Counted from the first letter of the stretch, positions 8,878-17,880 are shown. The stretch is 35,383 bases of DNA from Euplotes aediculatus (GCA_030463445.1 JAQGFW010032798.1:1-35383), one strand, 5' to 3'. Program-made: numbers and translations. Notes: generated by a model from the sequence alone, not told the origin.

Positions 8878-8905
8878 AATTTTACGTTTGAATTTTGAAG
8901 GCGTA

Positions 8906-8913
8906 CAAAATTA
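8906..8913 (-). promoter_or_regulatory. -7 promoter element for the SDR gene (TAatTTTG)
   Basis: Plus-strand CAAAATTA, i.e. TAatTTTG on the minus strand, 28 bp before the SDR start. It implies a leader of about 20 nt. The -33 box is not convincing. Confidence 0.4.
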
Positions 8914-9038
8914 GTTTTACATTCAAGAAATAGAACACTGATTGTGCGGATTTTTATGATTTATTAAGATAAATATCCCCAAAACTATATTTATTATAAA
9001 AATCAACGTTCTGATATAAAATATACCGATTCAAAAAA

Positions 9039-9932
9039 ATGATAGATTTTTACATAGTCGATGTCTTTGCCGAGAACAAATACGAGGGCAACCAATTAGC
9101 TGTTTTTTGTAATGCAGAACATCTCAATAGCGAGCAAATGTTGCAGATTACCCGTGAAATCAATTTTCAAGAATCTACTTTTGTGGTTTCGGGCAAACAG
9201 CAAAATGGTGGTTTTGATGTGAGAATTTTCACACCCGAGTACGAAGTTCCGTTTGCGGGGCATCCTACTTTGGGTACGGCTCATATTATTAAAAACTATT
9301 TGCAAAAACCTGATAATGAGAAAGTTATATTAAATTTAAAAATCGGGCAAGTACCCGTCGAACAAGAAGGTGAAACCCTTTGGCTCGAAGTATCGACCCC
9401 GACTTTTGGGAAGAGTTTTACACCCGATGAAGTCGGTCATTTGTTCGATTTAGCACCCGATATGATTGATGATGAACTACCGATTGAAGTTGTTTCGACG
9501 GGTTTACCATATTTGATTGTACCGATGAAGCATATTGAAGCCGTTGAAAGTATTCACTTTGAAAATGAAGAGGTACATAAGTGGTTGATTGATAACGAAT
9601 TATATAAAGACAATTCGACTGATGGACTGACCGTTGCTTTTTTTGTATTTACCAAAGAAACCCAGAATCCAACGAATGATTTTCATGCTCGGATGTTTTG
9701 CTACGAGAACGGGCAAATCCGTGAAGATGCCGCTACGGGCAGTGCCAACTCGTGTTTGATGGCTTATTTGCTCAAACATACAGATACGCAATCGGCTTCG
9801 GTCGAGCAAGGTTATGAGATGAATCGTCCATCGCTCATTAAAATCAAAGGAGAACTTGACGAATCTCAAAAATATAGATTAAAAGTAGGCGGAAAGGTCA
9901 AGTTTGTAGCCAAAGGACAGTGGGAGGCTTGA
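9039..9932 (+). CDS. PhzF family isomerase
   Basis: 297 residues, PhzF/diaminopimelate-epimerase-like double-barrel protein. The catalytic glutamate sits at E45 (INFQESTF), the same number as in the phenazine enzyme. GHPTLGTAH (about 80-88) and the DAATGSAN active-site loop in the second half are both intact. Family members isomerise small acidic or amino-acid-derived compounds; without other phz genes here a phenazine role is not supported, so the substrate is unknown. It is the first gene of a plus-strand run (mtgA 101 bp downstream). It starts at the ATG giving MIDFYIVDVFAENKYEGNQLA, which matches the usual N-terminus of the family. Confidence 0.93.
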   Translation: MIDFYIVDVFAENKYEGNQLAVFCNAEHLNSEQMLQITREINFQESTFVVSGKQQNGGFDVRIFTPEYEVPFAGHPTLGTAHIIKNYLQKPDNEKVILNLKIGQVPVEQEGETLWLEVSTPTFGKSFTPDEVGHLFDLAPDMIDDELPIEVVSTGLPYLIVPMKHIEAVESIHFENEEVHKWLIDNELYKDNSTDGLTVAFFVFTKETQNPTNDFHARMFCYENGQIREDAATGSANSCLMAYLLKHTDTQSASVEQGYEMNRPSLIKIKGELDESQKYRLKVGGKVKFVAKGQWEA

Positions 9933-10033
9933 AAACATAATGAGTTTGAATGTTTTGAGTATAGGCTGTTTCTTAGTTAATTTGTAAAATTGTTAAATCA
10001 TTCGCAATTCATCATTCACTAATTAAAATCCGA

Positions 10034-10765
10034 ATGCGATTTATTCCCAAACCAACCACTGAAAACCCAAGTATCTGGACTCGAATTAAGTATTGGCTAC
10101 TTAAAATCACGATTTACTTTTTTATTATTTCGATTTCGCTCGTTATTATCTACAAATGGGTACCGATACCTGTTACATCTACCATGCTTTCTCGTAAAAT
10201 AGAAGCAATCGCCGACGGAAAAGACAGCGAGATTCATTACGATTGGGTATCGTATGATGAGATGTCGAAAGAAGCGGGGCTTGCCGTTGTAGCTGCCGAG
10301 GACCAGTTGTTTCCGACCCACTGGGGTTTTGATTTTGAGGCGATGGGGAACGCTTTTAACCGTAACCTAAAAGGTAAGAAAATCAGAGGAGCAAGTACTA
10401 TTTCTCAGCAGGTTGCTAAAAACGTATTTCTCTGGCAATCAAGGAATTATATCAGAAAAGGCTTAGAGGTTTACTTTACGTTTTTGATAGAATTGATTTG
10501 GGGCAAAGAGCGTATTTTGGAAGTGTATCTCAATGTTGCCGAGATGGGAAACATGACTTTTGGAGTAGAAGAAGCGTCTAAAAGATACTACGGAAAATCG
10601 GCAAAGAATATAAATCGTACCGAGGCCGCAAGGATAGCATCTGTGTTACCAAGCCCTCGCAAATGGTCAATCGCCAAGCCGGGACCTTATGTAACACGCC
10701 GTACTGCTCAGATAGCACGCCAGATGCGGGCCTTGGGAGGTGTAAAATATGTAAGCGAATTGTAA
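10034..10765 (+). CDS. mtgA: Monofunctional biosynthetic peptidoglycan transglycosylase
   Basis: Polymerises lipid II into glycan strands at the outer face of the inner membrane (GT51 family). 243 residues: a short cytosolic tail, one membrane segment at about 22-41 (WLLKITIYFFIISISLVIIY), then a single GT51 domain with the catalytic glutamate E89 in AAEDQLFPTHWGFD. Also present are RGASTISQQVAKN and GKERILEVYLNVAEMG, both hallmark motifs. No penicillin-binding transpeptidase domain follows, and the length is normal for MtgA. It lies in the phzF-mtgA-hypothetical-radC run with 101 bp before and 43 bp after, so partial co-transcription is plausible. Confidence 0.96.
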   Translation: MRFIPKPTTENPSIWTRIKYWLLKITIYFFIISISLVIIYKWVPIPVTSTMLSRKIEAIADGKDSEIHYDWVSYDEMSKEAGLAVVAAEDQLFPTHWGFDFEAMGNAFNRNLKGKKIRGASTISQQVAKNVFLWQSRNYIRKGLEVYFTFLIELIWGKERILEVYLNVAEMGNMTFGVEEASKRYYGKSAKNINRTEAARIASVLPSPRKWSIAKPGPYVTRRTAQIARQMRALGGVKYVSEL

Positions 10766-10808
10766 TTGTAGAACGAGTCTTCAACTGGTTTATCTAAAAA
10801 GGTTATTT

Positions 10809-11246
10809 ATGAACCCTATCCTCAAAAAAATGAATCTCAAAGAAGGAAGCGAAGTATTTGTGCAGAGCTTTCCTGATGATTTGAGCCAACTCAAACACGA
10901 TTTGATAAGTGTATCGAAAATTGTAGTGAATGACCTCAAATCTGCCGAAAATATTACATTTACAATCGTTTTTGCTATCAAACAAGCCGATATTGACCAC
11001 ATTGCACCACAAATTGCCGAGTCTGTAAAAGGTGACGCCGTTGTTTGGTTTGTATATCCAAAAGGGACCTCAAAACGGTACAAATGTGAGTTTAACCGTG
11101 ATAATGGCTGGAATATCCTTGGCAAACTTGGTTTTGAAACAGTCAGAATGGTAGCGATTGACGAAGATTGGTCGGCTTTGCGTTTTCGGAGGGTGGAATA
11201 CATGAAAAAAATGACTCGTGATGAATCAAGAAAATTGACAAAATAG
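10809..11246 (+). CDS. Small conserved protein of unknown function (DUF3052-like)
   Basis: 145 residues, soluble, no signal peptide. The pattern is one I recognise as conserved among Bacteroidota hypothetical proteins: GDAVVWFVYPKGTSKRYKCEF, then RDNGWNILGKLGFE, then VAIDEDWSALRFRRVEYMK near the C-terminus. It resembles the DUF3052 group, but I cannot confirm the family without a search. The start at 10809 gives MNPILKKMNLKEGSEVFVQS; an internal ATG eight codons on is a possible alternative. It sits between mtgA (43 bp) and radC (50 bp) on the same strand. No catalytic motif is seen, so no function is assigned. Confidence 0.75.
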   Translation: MNPILKKMNLKEGSEVFVQSFPDDLSQLKHDLISVSKIVVNDLKSAENITFTIVFAIKQADIDHIAPQIAESVKGDAVVWFVYPKGTSKRYKCEFNRDNGWNILGKLGFETVRMVAIDEDWSALRFRRVEYMKKMTRDESRKLTK

Positions 11247-11296
11247 ATTGTAAATCTCTTTTGATTACCCATTATTAAATCCAAAATACACCAATT

Positions 11297-11986
11297 ATGA
11301 ATGATTATCGCCGCATACTTTCGTGGGCCGAAGAAGACCGTCCACGTGAAAAACTGATGCTGAGGGGCAAATCTGCCTTGACCGATGCCGAATTGATAGC
11401 CATTTTGATAGGCTCGGGTACACGTGAGCTTTCGGCGGTAGATTTATCGAAAATAATCCTACAAAGTGTTGATAATAATCTAAATGAATTGGCACGGCTT
11501 TCGGTCAATGACCTGATGAAATTCAAAGGCGTTGGCGATGCCAAGGCAATTTCTATCGTTGCGGCTCTCGAATTAGGTCGTCGCCGAAAAACTGCCGAAG
11601 CTCCCAAAAAAACTAAAATTACTTGCTCTGCCGATGCCTACGATGCTATACGCCCGCATTTATCCGATTTAAGCCACGAACAATTCTGGATTTTACTACT
11701 CAATCGAGCCAACGAAGTCATCCGACCAATTCAGATTAGTGTTGGAGGCGTGGCTGGCACCGTAGCCGACCCAAAGCTCATCTTCAAATCAGCCATTGAG
11801 CATTTGGCTTCTGCCATTATTTTGGTACATAATCATCCTTCGGGCAATCTCAAACCCAGCCAAGCCGATAAAGATTTAACAAAAAAGGTTTCGGAAGCTG
11901 GTCGTTTGCTCGATACGCCTGTATTAGACCACCTTATTTTTGGCGACAATGGCTATTTTAGCTTTGCCGATGAAGGGATTTTGTAG
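11297..11986 (+). CDS. radC: RadC family JAB-domain protein
   Basis: 229 residues: an N-terminal UPF0758 domain with a helix-hairpin-helix-like segment (LMKFKGVGDAKA, about 73-84), then a JAB/MPN domain from about residue 105. The metal-site motif is complete: H178 and H180 in VHNHPSGNLKPSQAD, S182 and D191. RadC was once linked to DNA repair, but that assignment has been questioned. The MPN metal site suggests a hydrolase or nuclease-like activity; the real role is unknown. It is the last gene of the plus-strand run and is convergent with the T9SS cargo gene, only 21 bp apart. Confidence 0.95.
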   Translation: MNDYRRILSWAEEDRPREKLMLRGKSALTDAELIAILIGSGTRELSAVDLSKIILQSVDNNLNELARLSVNDLMKFKGVGDAKAISIVAALELGRRRKTAEAPKKTKITCSADAYDAIRPHLSDLSHEQFWILLLNRANEVIRPIQISVGGVAGTVADPKLIFKSAIEHLASAIILVHNHPSGNLKPSQADKDLTKKVSEAGRLLDTPVLDHLIFGDNGYFSFADEGIL

Positions 11987-12007
11987 GTATAAAAGGGTTT
12001 AATACCT
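11985..12007. terminator. Weak shared terminator between radC and the T9SS gene
   Basis: The 21-bp convergent gap plus the radC stop holds aggtat (11985-11990) / atacct (12002-12007), with A-rich and T-rich flanks. It is short and low in GC, so only tentative. Confidence 0.3.
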
Positions 12008-15000
12008 TTATTTAATAATGCGTTTTGTAAATTTCTGATTGTTTGTAATGAAAACTAAAAGATAGTTGCCTTTAGGAATATCTTCGGTAAAAAGTTGTAC
12101 TGCTTCCATTTGGGGTGAATAAAAAGGAAACTGAAACGACCAATAGTCATTTCGAGTAATTTGATATTTTTTGATAAGTTTTCCCGTAAAATCATAAATT
12201 GAGGCTTCGGTAATATTCTCTTTATTTGGGCAGTAAATATTGATACGAGAATCAAACGGGTTCGGGAAAATGCCTAATGGAGCAAGTAGGGGTTCTTCCT
12301 GGGGTAATAACAGTTGAATATTTAGATTGAAGTATGCAGCTTGAAAAACGGTATTCCCAGCTTGAAAACCATCGATTATTACCCTGATTGGAGAGTAATC
12401 AGTCATTATTGCTTGAATGCTTTTTCTGTAATTTGGGTTTAGATAGACTGAATCATTACTTATATGAAAAATCTGAGAAAGGTTACGATTACCTTCATTT
12501 AATGTATATCGAACAGGCAATTTAGATGAAGTTTGAATTGGGATTTTGAATGGAAATGCACTTTCGGGTAGATAATAAGCATTGGTGAGTGTATCAGTAC
12601 CTACATAACTAATTTTTTGTTGAAACTGGTTTATCCAAAAAGTAAATGTGTAGCTATTGGCTCGATAGCCATTTATTTGCTCATGACTTACATTAATGTT
12701 TAAATACCCCTTTTTTCCTGTTGGATAAATGATTCCATCTTTCAAATAAGCACCGTTACCTTCGGTTTTGATTGTTAGTGGAATGTTCTGCCCTGCACTT
12801 ACCGTAATCGGAAAAGGTTTGAAACCCACATAAAGTGTGGTATCAAATGGCGTAATTTTTATGGTTGAGTTTTGCAATCGCCAATCATTGATTGGAAACT
12901 GAATTTCAAACGGGGCTCCGCCTTTAACTGATTTCGCCGTTATTTTTACTACTCCCTCTTTGCCAGTAAATCGTAATTTATTTCCTTCTAAGTAGGCTGC
13001 TTTGGTAGAATCTGTAAGATTTTCGATTTGAAGCATTACGGCAGAATTATCAGAACTGAAAATACCTAAATCAATTCCAGACTTCAACAAGCTATCATTG
13101 AGTGAAATTTCTCCTTTTAGATTTCTGATTTCAACCCAAAGATTATTCTTTGTACTGTATTTTGCTAATTCTTTTCCAGACGCAATGATTAAATCATGGT
13201 TGGGTAAAATATCAATAGTTTTGGGAATTTGTGTATAAAATGGGGAGCTGGTACTCGAATAAATCCTCTTTATTTTAAAAGTTGAATCGGTTTGTAAATT
13301 TGGGAGAACCTTATCGAAGCCCGCTAAAATCAACGAATCTCGCTCTGTAATTTGTTGAAACTTAACCATGTATTGCCAAAAATTACCGCTTATTTGCTTG
13401 ACTGAGTTTTCATTTTGAGACCAGAAATAGATATTTCCCGAACAGTACATTGAGCAACTTCCACTGAGCATTAAAATATTACTCCCAATCTTTTTTAGGA
13501 TAAATACATTTGACGAATATCCATTGTTAACGAGTTGAATATCAACCCCTTGAAAACTTGGGTCGGTGCTTCCATTCGATAGAAATCTCTTCCCCAAAGA
13601 GTAAATCTTTCCGTTTGCATCAACCACAATTTCGGTTTTCACAGCTCCTCCTGACCATTTGAATAATACATCTTGTTTGCCATCATAGAAATAGCGATTT
13701 AGCTCTCCTCCGTTAGTATTTGTATAAATATGTGCGTTTAGCGTATCAACATAAACAATATTATTATCTTTTATTGGCAGAATCGTTTCGGTATTATTTG
13801 CATCAAATTTTGGTATTTTTCCATCAATATCTTGAATTAATATGTCATTTTTTGATAAATAACGCAGCTTCATTCCATTTCTGTCAAAACGAAATTCTTC
13901 TCTATCTTGATGATATTTTACAAAAAACTGACTGTCTTGATACGGATTTTGGTAGCCAAGCCAATAGTCACCATTATCAAGCGTTTGGATATAAGAGATA
14001 GGCGGCTGAAAATCTATGGTAGGTGCGAGTTTATAATTTTGTAGCTCTTGAAGCGTAGGAATATCAATAACATGGATTTTGGAATCATCATCTACATAAA
14101 TGAGTTTATTGCTTTCAATAACCACATTATAATATCTTTCGGTGGGTATTTTATAACTTGTTAGCTTTCCGACCCTATCCAGAAAAGCAAAACTCGATTG
14201 CTCAACTCTAAAACAGATGTAATCAGTATTCGATGATTTTATGAAATTGTAGTAAGTATTCGGGTCATTATTGACCAATGGTAAAATTGATATTTCGGGT
14301 AAAATATTTCCTTGTAAATCAATTTTGATTAGTTCTCTTGGTTTGAAAACGTCCATGTTTCTTTTGAAGACAATATTATTTTCAAAAAAACTGGTATTAT
14401 GCCAAATTGAACCATTAAATACTCCTAATTCTTTATCTGTTTTCTCAAAAATTAGGTTTGATTTACTCAGCGATTCAAAAGGTTTTACCTTGTAAAACTG
14501 GAGCGTAGCAGAAGTATCAGAAATGTATTTATTGATTAAAACCCAAGTGTTTTTTTCTTCATCTACTCTTAGTTCTTGAATGTAGAAACCTTCTAATGAA
14601 AATGGTTTTATGAAAATTTTAGCTGGGTTTATTTCAGTAATAAATCCTTTTTCTAAATCATAGATATAGTAAGCGTAATTATCAATATTTTGAAAAATAG
14701 CACAACCATTTTCAATACTCACAATTGAGCGTACAGGAGATTTTAGTTTGAGTTGATGCGGGATTTTTTTTCGTGAAGAAATCTCAAAATAATACAAATG
14801 AAACATCGAATCAATTTCTGTATAATATTGTGTATTATTTACCCAAAAACCATCATCAGTCAAACTATTTGGTACAATTTGTCCATCAGTTACTGTTGTA
14901 ATAATCTGACCAGTCGAATCTAATAAGGCTGTATTGGAGTAAATTTGATAATTCGCATTTCTCTCCGCAGGTTTTATTTGGGCTAATGTATAATTTTTTG

Positions 15001-15142
15001 TTGAAGCCGTCAGCCCAATAAACTGATAGGCTGGTAACTTAAAAGTAGTTGCCGAAAACCGAAACGTGGTATCAGGGGCGTATATCTGTGCTGAGATACT
15101 TGTAGAGATTAGTAAAAAAAATATTTTCCAAAATAGTTTCAT
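12008..15142 (-). CDS. Large secreted protein with T9SS type A sorting domain
   Basis: 1044 residues. An N-terminal signal peptide (MKLFWKIFFLLISTSISAQ) gives Sec export. The last ~75 residues are a type A T9SS C-terminal domain: LGIFPNPFDSRINIYC, a GKLIKKYQ strand, then GNYLLVFITNNQKFTKRIIK. The protein is therefore sent across the outer membrane and probably surface-anchored or released. The first ~700 residues look like a beta-propeller or a chain of sensor-like strands with repeated aromatic-Asp turns and no enzyme motif. About 765-870 resembles bacterial Ig-like/MBG modules (TLYVGFKPFPITVSAGQNIPLTI). The gene is more AT-rich than its neighbours. It appears monocistronic; a -7 element lies 24 bp upstream. 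Likely an adhesin or surface protein; exact role unknown. Confidence 0.88.
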   Translation of the reverse strand: MKLFWKIFFLLISTSISAQIYAPDTTFRFSATTFKLPAYQFIGLTASTKNYTLAQIKPAERNANYQIYSNTALLDSTGQIITTVTDGQIVPNSLTDDGFWVNNTQYYTEIDSMFHLYYFEISSRKKIPHQLKLKSPVRSIVSIENGCAIFQNIDNYAYYIYDLEKGFITEINPAKIFIKPFSLEGFYIQELRVDEEKNTWVLINKYISDTSATLQFYKVKPFESLSKSNLIFEKTDKELGVFNGSIWHNTSFFENNIVFKRNMDVFKPRELIKIDLQGNILPEISILPLVNNDPNTYYNFIKSSNTDYICFRVEQSSFAFLDRVGKLTSYKIPTERYYNVVIESNKLIYVDDDSKIHVIDIPTLQELQNYKLAPTIDFQPPISYIQTLDNGDYWLGYQNPYQDSQFFVKYHQDREEFRFDRNGMKLRYLSKNDILIQDIDGKIPKFDANNTETILPIKDNNIVYVDTLNAHIYTNTNGGELNRYFYDGKQDVLFKWSGGAVKTEIVVDANGKIYSLGKRFLSNGSTDPSFQGVDIQLVNNGYSSNVFILKKIGSNILMLSGSCSMYCSGNIYFWSQNENSVKQISGNFWQYMVKFQQITERDSLILAGFDKVLPNLQTDSTFKIKRIYSSTSSPFYTQIPKTIDILPNHDLIIASGKELAKYSTKNNLWVEIRNLKGEISLNDSLLKSGIDLGIFSSDNSAVMLQIENLTDSTKAAYLEGNKLRFTGKEGVVKITAKSVKGGAPFEIQFPINDWRLQNSTIKITPFDTTLYVGFKPFPITVSAGQNIPLTIKTEGNGAYLKDGIIYPTGKKGYLNINVSHEQINGYRANSYTFTFWINQFQQKISYVGTDTLTNAYYLPESAFPFKIPIQTSSKLPVRYTLNEGNRNLSQIFHISNDSVYLNPNYRKSIQAIMTDYSPIRVIIDGFQAGNTVFQAAYFNLNIQLLLPQEEPLLAPLGIFPNPFDSRINIYCPNKENITEASIYDFTGKLIKKYQITRNDYWSFQFPFYSPQMEAVQLFTEDIPKGNYLLVFITNNQKFTKRIIK

Positions 15143-15165
15143 GTCATTGAGAGCAGATTCGCAAA

Positions 15166-15173
15166 CAAAAATA
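15166..15173 (-). promoter_or_regulatory. -7 promoter element for the T9SS cargo gene (TAttTTTG)
   Basis: Plus-strand CAAAAATA, i.e. TAttTTTG on the minus strand, 23 bp before the start codon, implying a leader of about 16 nt. No clear -33 box. Confidence 0.35.
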
Positions 15174-15265
15174 ACAGACAGCTACGATGGAAATAAAAAT
15201 ATTTGCCGATTTACTGATTTAATGGTAAAGAATTTTAGTGATTGAAAACCAAACTAACAAAGTAT

Positions 15266-15709
15266 TCATAAAACCTCCAAAACCTCAATCTTTTTACCCC
15301 TAAAATCAAAAGATTCGCCTTGTTTTTTGTGCATTAGTAGCTCGCCAATGGGCGATTGCGGGGAGATTGCCATAATGAGGTCTCTGCCGATGGTTATTTT
15401 ACCCGTACCGACAGCCACGAAGAAAACACCCATTGAGGTTTTGGCCAAAGAACCTATGCCAATTGCTGCCGAAACCTGTGAAATATCAATTTTCTCGACG
15501 ATGCTCATCTCTGAAACTGCCTGTTCATGTTGCCGACCGTACATTTCGAGGTTGAGTTGATTCATGGCTCGTCCGGTTTCGTATTTATCGCCTACCGAGC
15601 TTTTGGTTTCTTCGTTGGCGGCGGCTTGGGCGTTTTTCATTGCTAATGCTGCCGCATCAATTCTTTCTTGCAGAATCTGTTTTATTTGCTGAATAATTAA
15701 ATCTTTCAT
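15266..15709 (-). CDS. GreA/GreB-like transcript cleavage factor family protein
   Basis: 147 residues. The N-terminal ~75 residues are helical and look like a Gre coiled coil, with the acidic tip kept (NEETKSSVGDKYETGRAM). The C-terminal half has the FKBP-like Gre fold: SLAKTSMGVFFVAVGTGKI, ISPQSPIGELLMHKKQGESFDF, ending in IEVLEVL. Gre proteins enter the RNA polymerase secondary channel and help cleave back-tracked RNA. This shorter Bacteroidota version is often given unrelated names in public annotation, so a Gre-like role is family inference. It overlaps the upstream membrane-protein gene by 4 bp (ATGA, 15706-15709), which shows translational coupling. Confidence 0.8.
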   Translation of the reverse strand: MKDLIIQQIKQILQERIDAAALAMKNAQAAANEETKSSVGDKYETGRAMNQLNLEMYGRQHEQAVSEMSIVEKIDISQVSAAIGIGSLAKTSMGVFFVAVGTGKITIGRDLIMAISPQSPIGELLMHKKQGESFDFRGKKIEVLEVL

Positions 15710-16353
15710 AGGGCCAATTGCATCGAGATTACACTAACCACAAACCCGAGACCTACGCCAGCACCTACTTGGGCGGGTGTGTGTGCATTGAGTTGCAAAC
15801 GAGCCGAAAGCAGGTAGCCCGCCAAGATAATTGTCCCGATGAGTGGCGTATAAAGAGCGTCTTCGCCCAAACGGAGCAACGTAATTGCCATAATACCAAT
15901 TACACCACCGATTCCTGCGGCATGAGCCGAAATCTGCCAGCGAAGACTGATAATTGCTACCAAAAGTATCACAACAGCAATCGCCCAAATGATGTATGCT
16001 GATGGGTACAAAAAGATGTTTTTTGAATAAAGAAAATATCCAAGAATAAAATAAATGCAGGAAGTCAGAAAAAATGGGAATTTTCTATCGTTCAGATTTT
16101 CCATTTTCATACTTTCGATTAATCCCCTTTTGTAGAACCAATAAATCGAAATTGATGGAAAAACAAATGTATAAACGAATATTATCGTGAGGGCAAATAG
16201 CTTAAATTGGGTGTTTAGCGTATCGGCACCGACAGACGTTGGAGCAAGAAAATATAGTAAAGCGAAAAGGTAAGTCGGCATCAACAACGGATGCAAGACA
16301 TAAGACAGGAGGTTAGCGATTCGATTGTTCAATGTTTTGTGTTCAAGGTTCAA
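15706..16353 (-). CDS. PAP2-like integral membrane protein
   Basis: About 215 residues with five or six membrane segments. Two motifs recall the PAP2 phosphatase core: ISAHAAGIGG (like the SGH motif) and ARLQLNAHTPAQVGAGVGLG (like SRxxxxxHxxxD, but with Gln in place of Asp). The usual first KxxxxxxRP motif is not evident. It may be a divergent lipid phosphatase or a non-catalytic relative. The start is unclear: the longest frame uses TTG at 16353, inside an inverted repeat; TTG at 16332 or the ATG of MPTYLFALLYF (residue 25) are alternatives, the last one cutting into the first membrane segment. It is downstream of rpoN (about 51 bp) and overlaps the Gre-like gene by 4 bp. Confidence 0.8.
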   Translation of the reverse strand: MNLEHKTLNNRIANLLSYVLHPLLMPTYLFALLYFLAPTSVGADTLNTQFKLFALTIIFVYTFVFPSISIYWFYKRGLIESMKMENLNDRKFPFFLTSCIYFILGYFLYSKNIFLYPSAYIIWAIAVVILLVAIISLRWQISAHAAGIGGVIGIMAITLLRLGEDALYTPLIGTIILAGYLLSARLQLNAHTPAQVGAGVGLGFVVSVISMQLAL

Positions 16354-16388
16354 AGTGCAATTTTAAGCATTTTCTTTGAACCTTGAAC
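16341..16388 (-). repeat. Inverted repeat after rpoN
   Basis: Perfect 15-bp arms gttcaaggttcaaag (16341-16355) and ctttgaaccttgaac (16374-16388) around an 18-nt loop, 17 bp after the rpoN stop. On the minus strand it is followed by A-rich, not T-rich, DNA, so it is not a canonical terminator. It may weaken read-through into the membrane-protein gene or stabilise the rpoN mRNA end. Confidence 0.6.
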
Positions 16389-16404
16389 TCCGAACCCTGA
16401 ACTT

Positions 16405-17880
16405 TTAGAGTTGCTTACGCAAACGAGCTACCGGAATATTGAGTTGTTCACGGTATTTGGCTACGGTACGACGAGCGATATTGTAGCCACGTTTATTCAA
16501 TAATTTTTCGAGTTTATCGTCAGAAAGTGGAGCATTCTTAGGCTCGTTTTCTATCAATTCTTTCAAGATATTTTTTACTTCACGGCTCGAAGCATCTTCG
16601 CCGGTATCGGTTGCAATACCCTCCGAGAAGAAATATTTAAGCGGATAAATACCAAAATCGGTTTGTACAGCCTTGCTATTTGCCACACGTGAGACAGTCG
16701 AAATATCCATCTCGATACGGTTGGCAATATCTTTCAAAATCATCGGTTTTAGGTGGCTTTCGTCGCCCTCCAAAAAGAAATCGTATTGATATTCTACGAT
16801 AGCCTTCATGGTTTTCAAGAGTGTTTGCTGGCGTTGTTTGATGGCATCAATAAACCATTTGGCTGCATCCAACTTTTGTTTTACAAACGAAACCGTTTCT
16901 TTGATATGCTTATTGTTATTTTTATCGCTTTTGTCGTAGGTATCGAGCATCTCGGCAAACGAGCGACTGATACGTAATTCGGGAGCATTTTTAGAGTTCA
17001 GAATCACATCTAATTTGCCATTGTGATTTGTTACCAAAAAATCAGGAGTGAGATACGCCGCTGCACTATCTCCCGACTCCATACTACCTGGTTTTGGATT
17101 CAATCGGGTAATCACCCTAATTGCTTGTTTGATGGTTTCGTCATCAACATCGAGGCGGCGTTGGATTTTCTCGTAGTGTTTCTTTGTAAATTCATCGAAA
17201 AAATCATCCAAAATTTTGATGGCTGCCATCACTGCAATATCATCATCATCTTTGCGGTCGAGTTGTAGCAAAAGACATTCTCTCAAGTCTCTTGCGGCAA
17301 CTCCCGCAGGCTCAAAAGTCTGTACTTTTTTGAGGATAGTTTCTACTTCTTCTTCGGATGTATAAATATTTTGAGTAAATGCTAAATCATTGCAGATAGA
17401 ACGAAGTGGACGGCGTATATAGCCATCTTCCTCGACACTTCCGATAAGTTGCATCCCGATTGCACGCTGACGCTCATCTAATTTGATATAACCTAATTGC
17501 TGTACAAGAGATTCTGCCAAAGTAGATTGTGCAATCACAGGTAGCACATCACGGTCGTCATCGCCATTCCAGCCATCGCTTGCCATTTTGTAACCAGCAT
17601 AATCATCGCTATTGAGGTATTGACTTACATCAAGGCGGTCATTATAACTGTCAAATTCATTAAAATCGCCGTATTCGTCGTTGTCGTCATAATCATCTTC
17701 ATACTCATCTTTGGTACGGTCGTCTAAATCCATACCTTCTTCGAGAGCAGGGTTGATTTCGAGTTCTTCCTCAACTCTTTGGTCAAGTTCGGCGGTTGGT
17801 ATTTGCAACAGCTTTATAAACTGAATCTGCTGAGGAGACAGACGCTGCTGTAGGGACTGGTTAAGGCTTAATTTCTGCAT
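16405..17880 (-). CDS. rpoN: RNA polymerase sigma-54 factor
   Basis: 491 residues, alternative sigma factor that needs AAA+ activators and recognises -24/-12 promoters. Region I is Gln/Leu-rich (LNQSLQQRLSPQQIQFIKLLQIP, given in part). Region II is a very acidic spacer (about 55-95, with runs of D, E, Y and N). The core-binding domain follows. The C-terminal domain carries the helix-turn-helix (RIEMDISTVSRVANSKAVQT) and the RpoN box (ARRTVAKYREQ, about 470-480). Length is normal. It is divergent from asnS with a 360-bp spacer and is followed on the same strand by the PAP2-like and Gre-like genes. No activator gene is in the window. Confidence 0.97.
   Translation of the reverse strand: MQKLSLNQSLQQRLSPQQIQFIKLLQIPTAELDQRVEEELEINPALEEGMDLDDRTKDEYEDDYDDNDEYGDFNEFDSYNDRLDVSQYLNSDDYAGYKMASDGWNGDDDRDVLPVIAQSTLAESLVQQLGYIKLDERQRAIGMQLIGSVEEDGYIRRPLRSICNDLAFTQNIYTSEEEVETILKKVQTFEPAGVAARDLRECLLLQLDRKDDDDIAVMAAIKILDDFFDEFTKKHYEKIQRRLDVDDETIKQAIRVITRLNPKPGSMESGDSAAAYLTPDFLVTNHNGKLDVILNSKNAPELRISRSFAEMLDTYDKSDKNNNKHIKETVSFVKQKLDAAKWFIDAIKQRQQTLLKTMKAIVEYQYDFFLEGDESHLKPMILKDIANRIEMDISTVSRVANSKAVQTDFGIYPLKYFFSEGIATDTGEDASSREVKNILKELIENEPKNAPLSDDKLEKLLNKRGYNIARRTVAKYREQLNIPVARLRKQL

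Noticed and set aside
9039-9932. Phenazine biosynthesis gene
   Set aside because: PhzF-type proteins are widespread isomerase-like enzymes, and no other phz gene is present, so a phenazine pathway is not supported.
11495-11515. Sigma-54 like -24/-12 site (ttggcacg...)
   Set aside because: It lies inside the radC coding region and the -12 half lacks TTGC at the required spacing.
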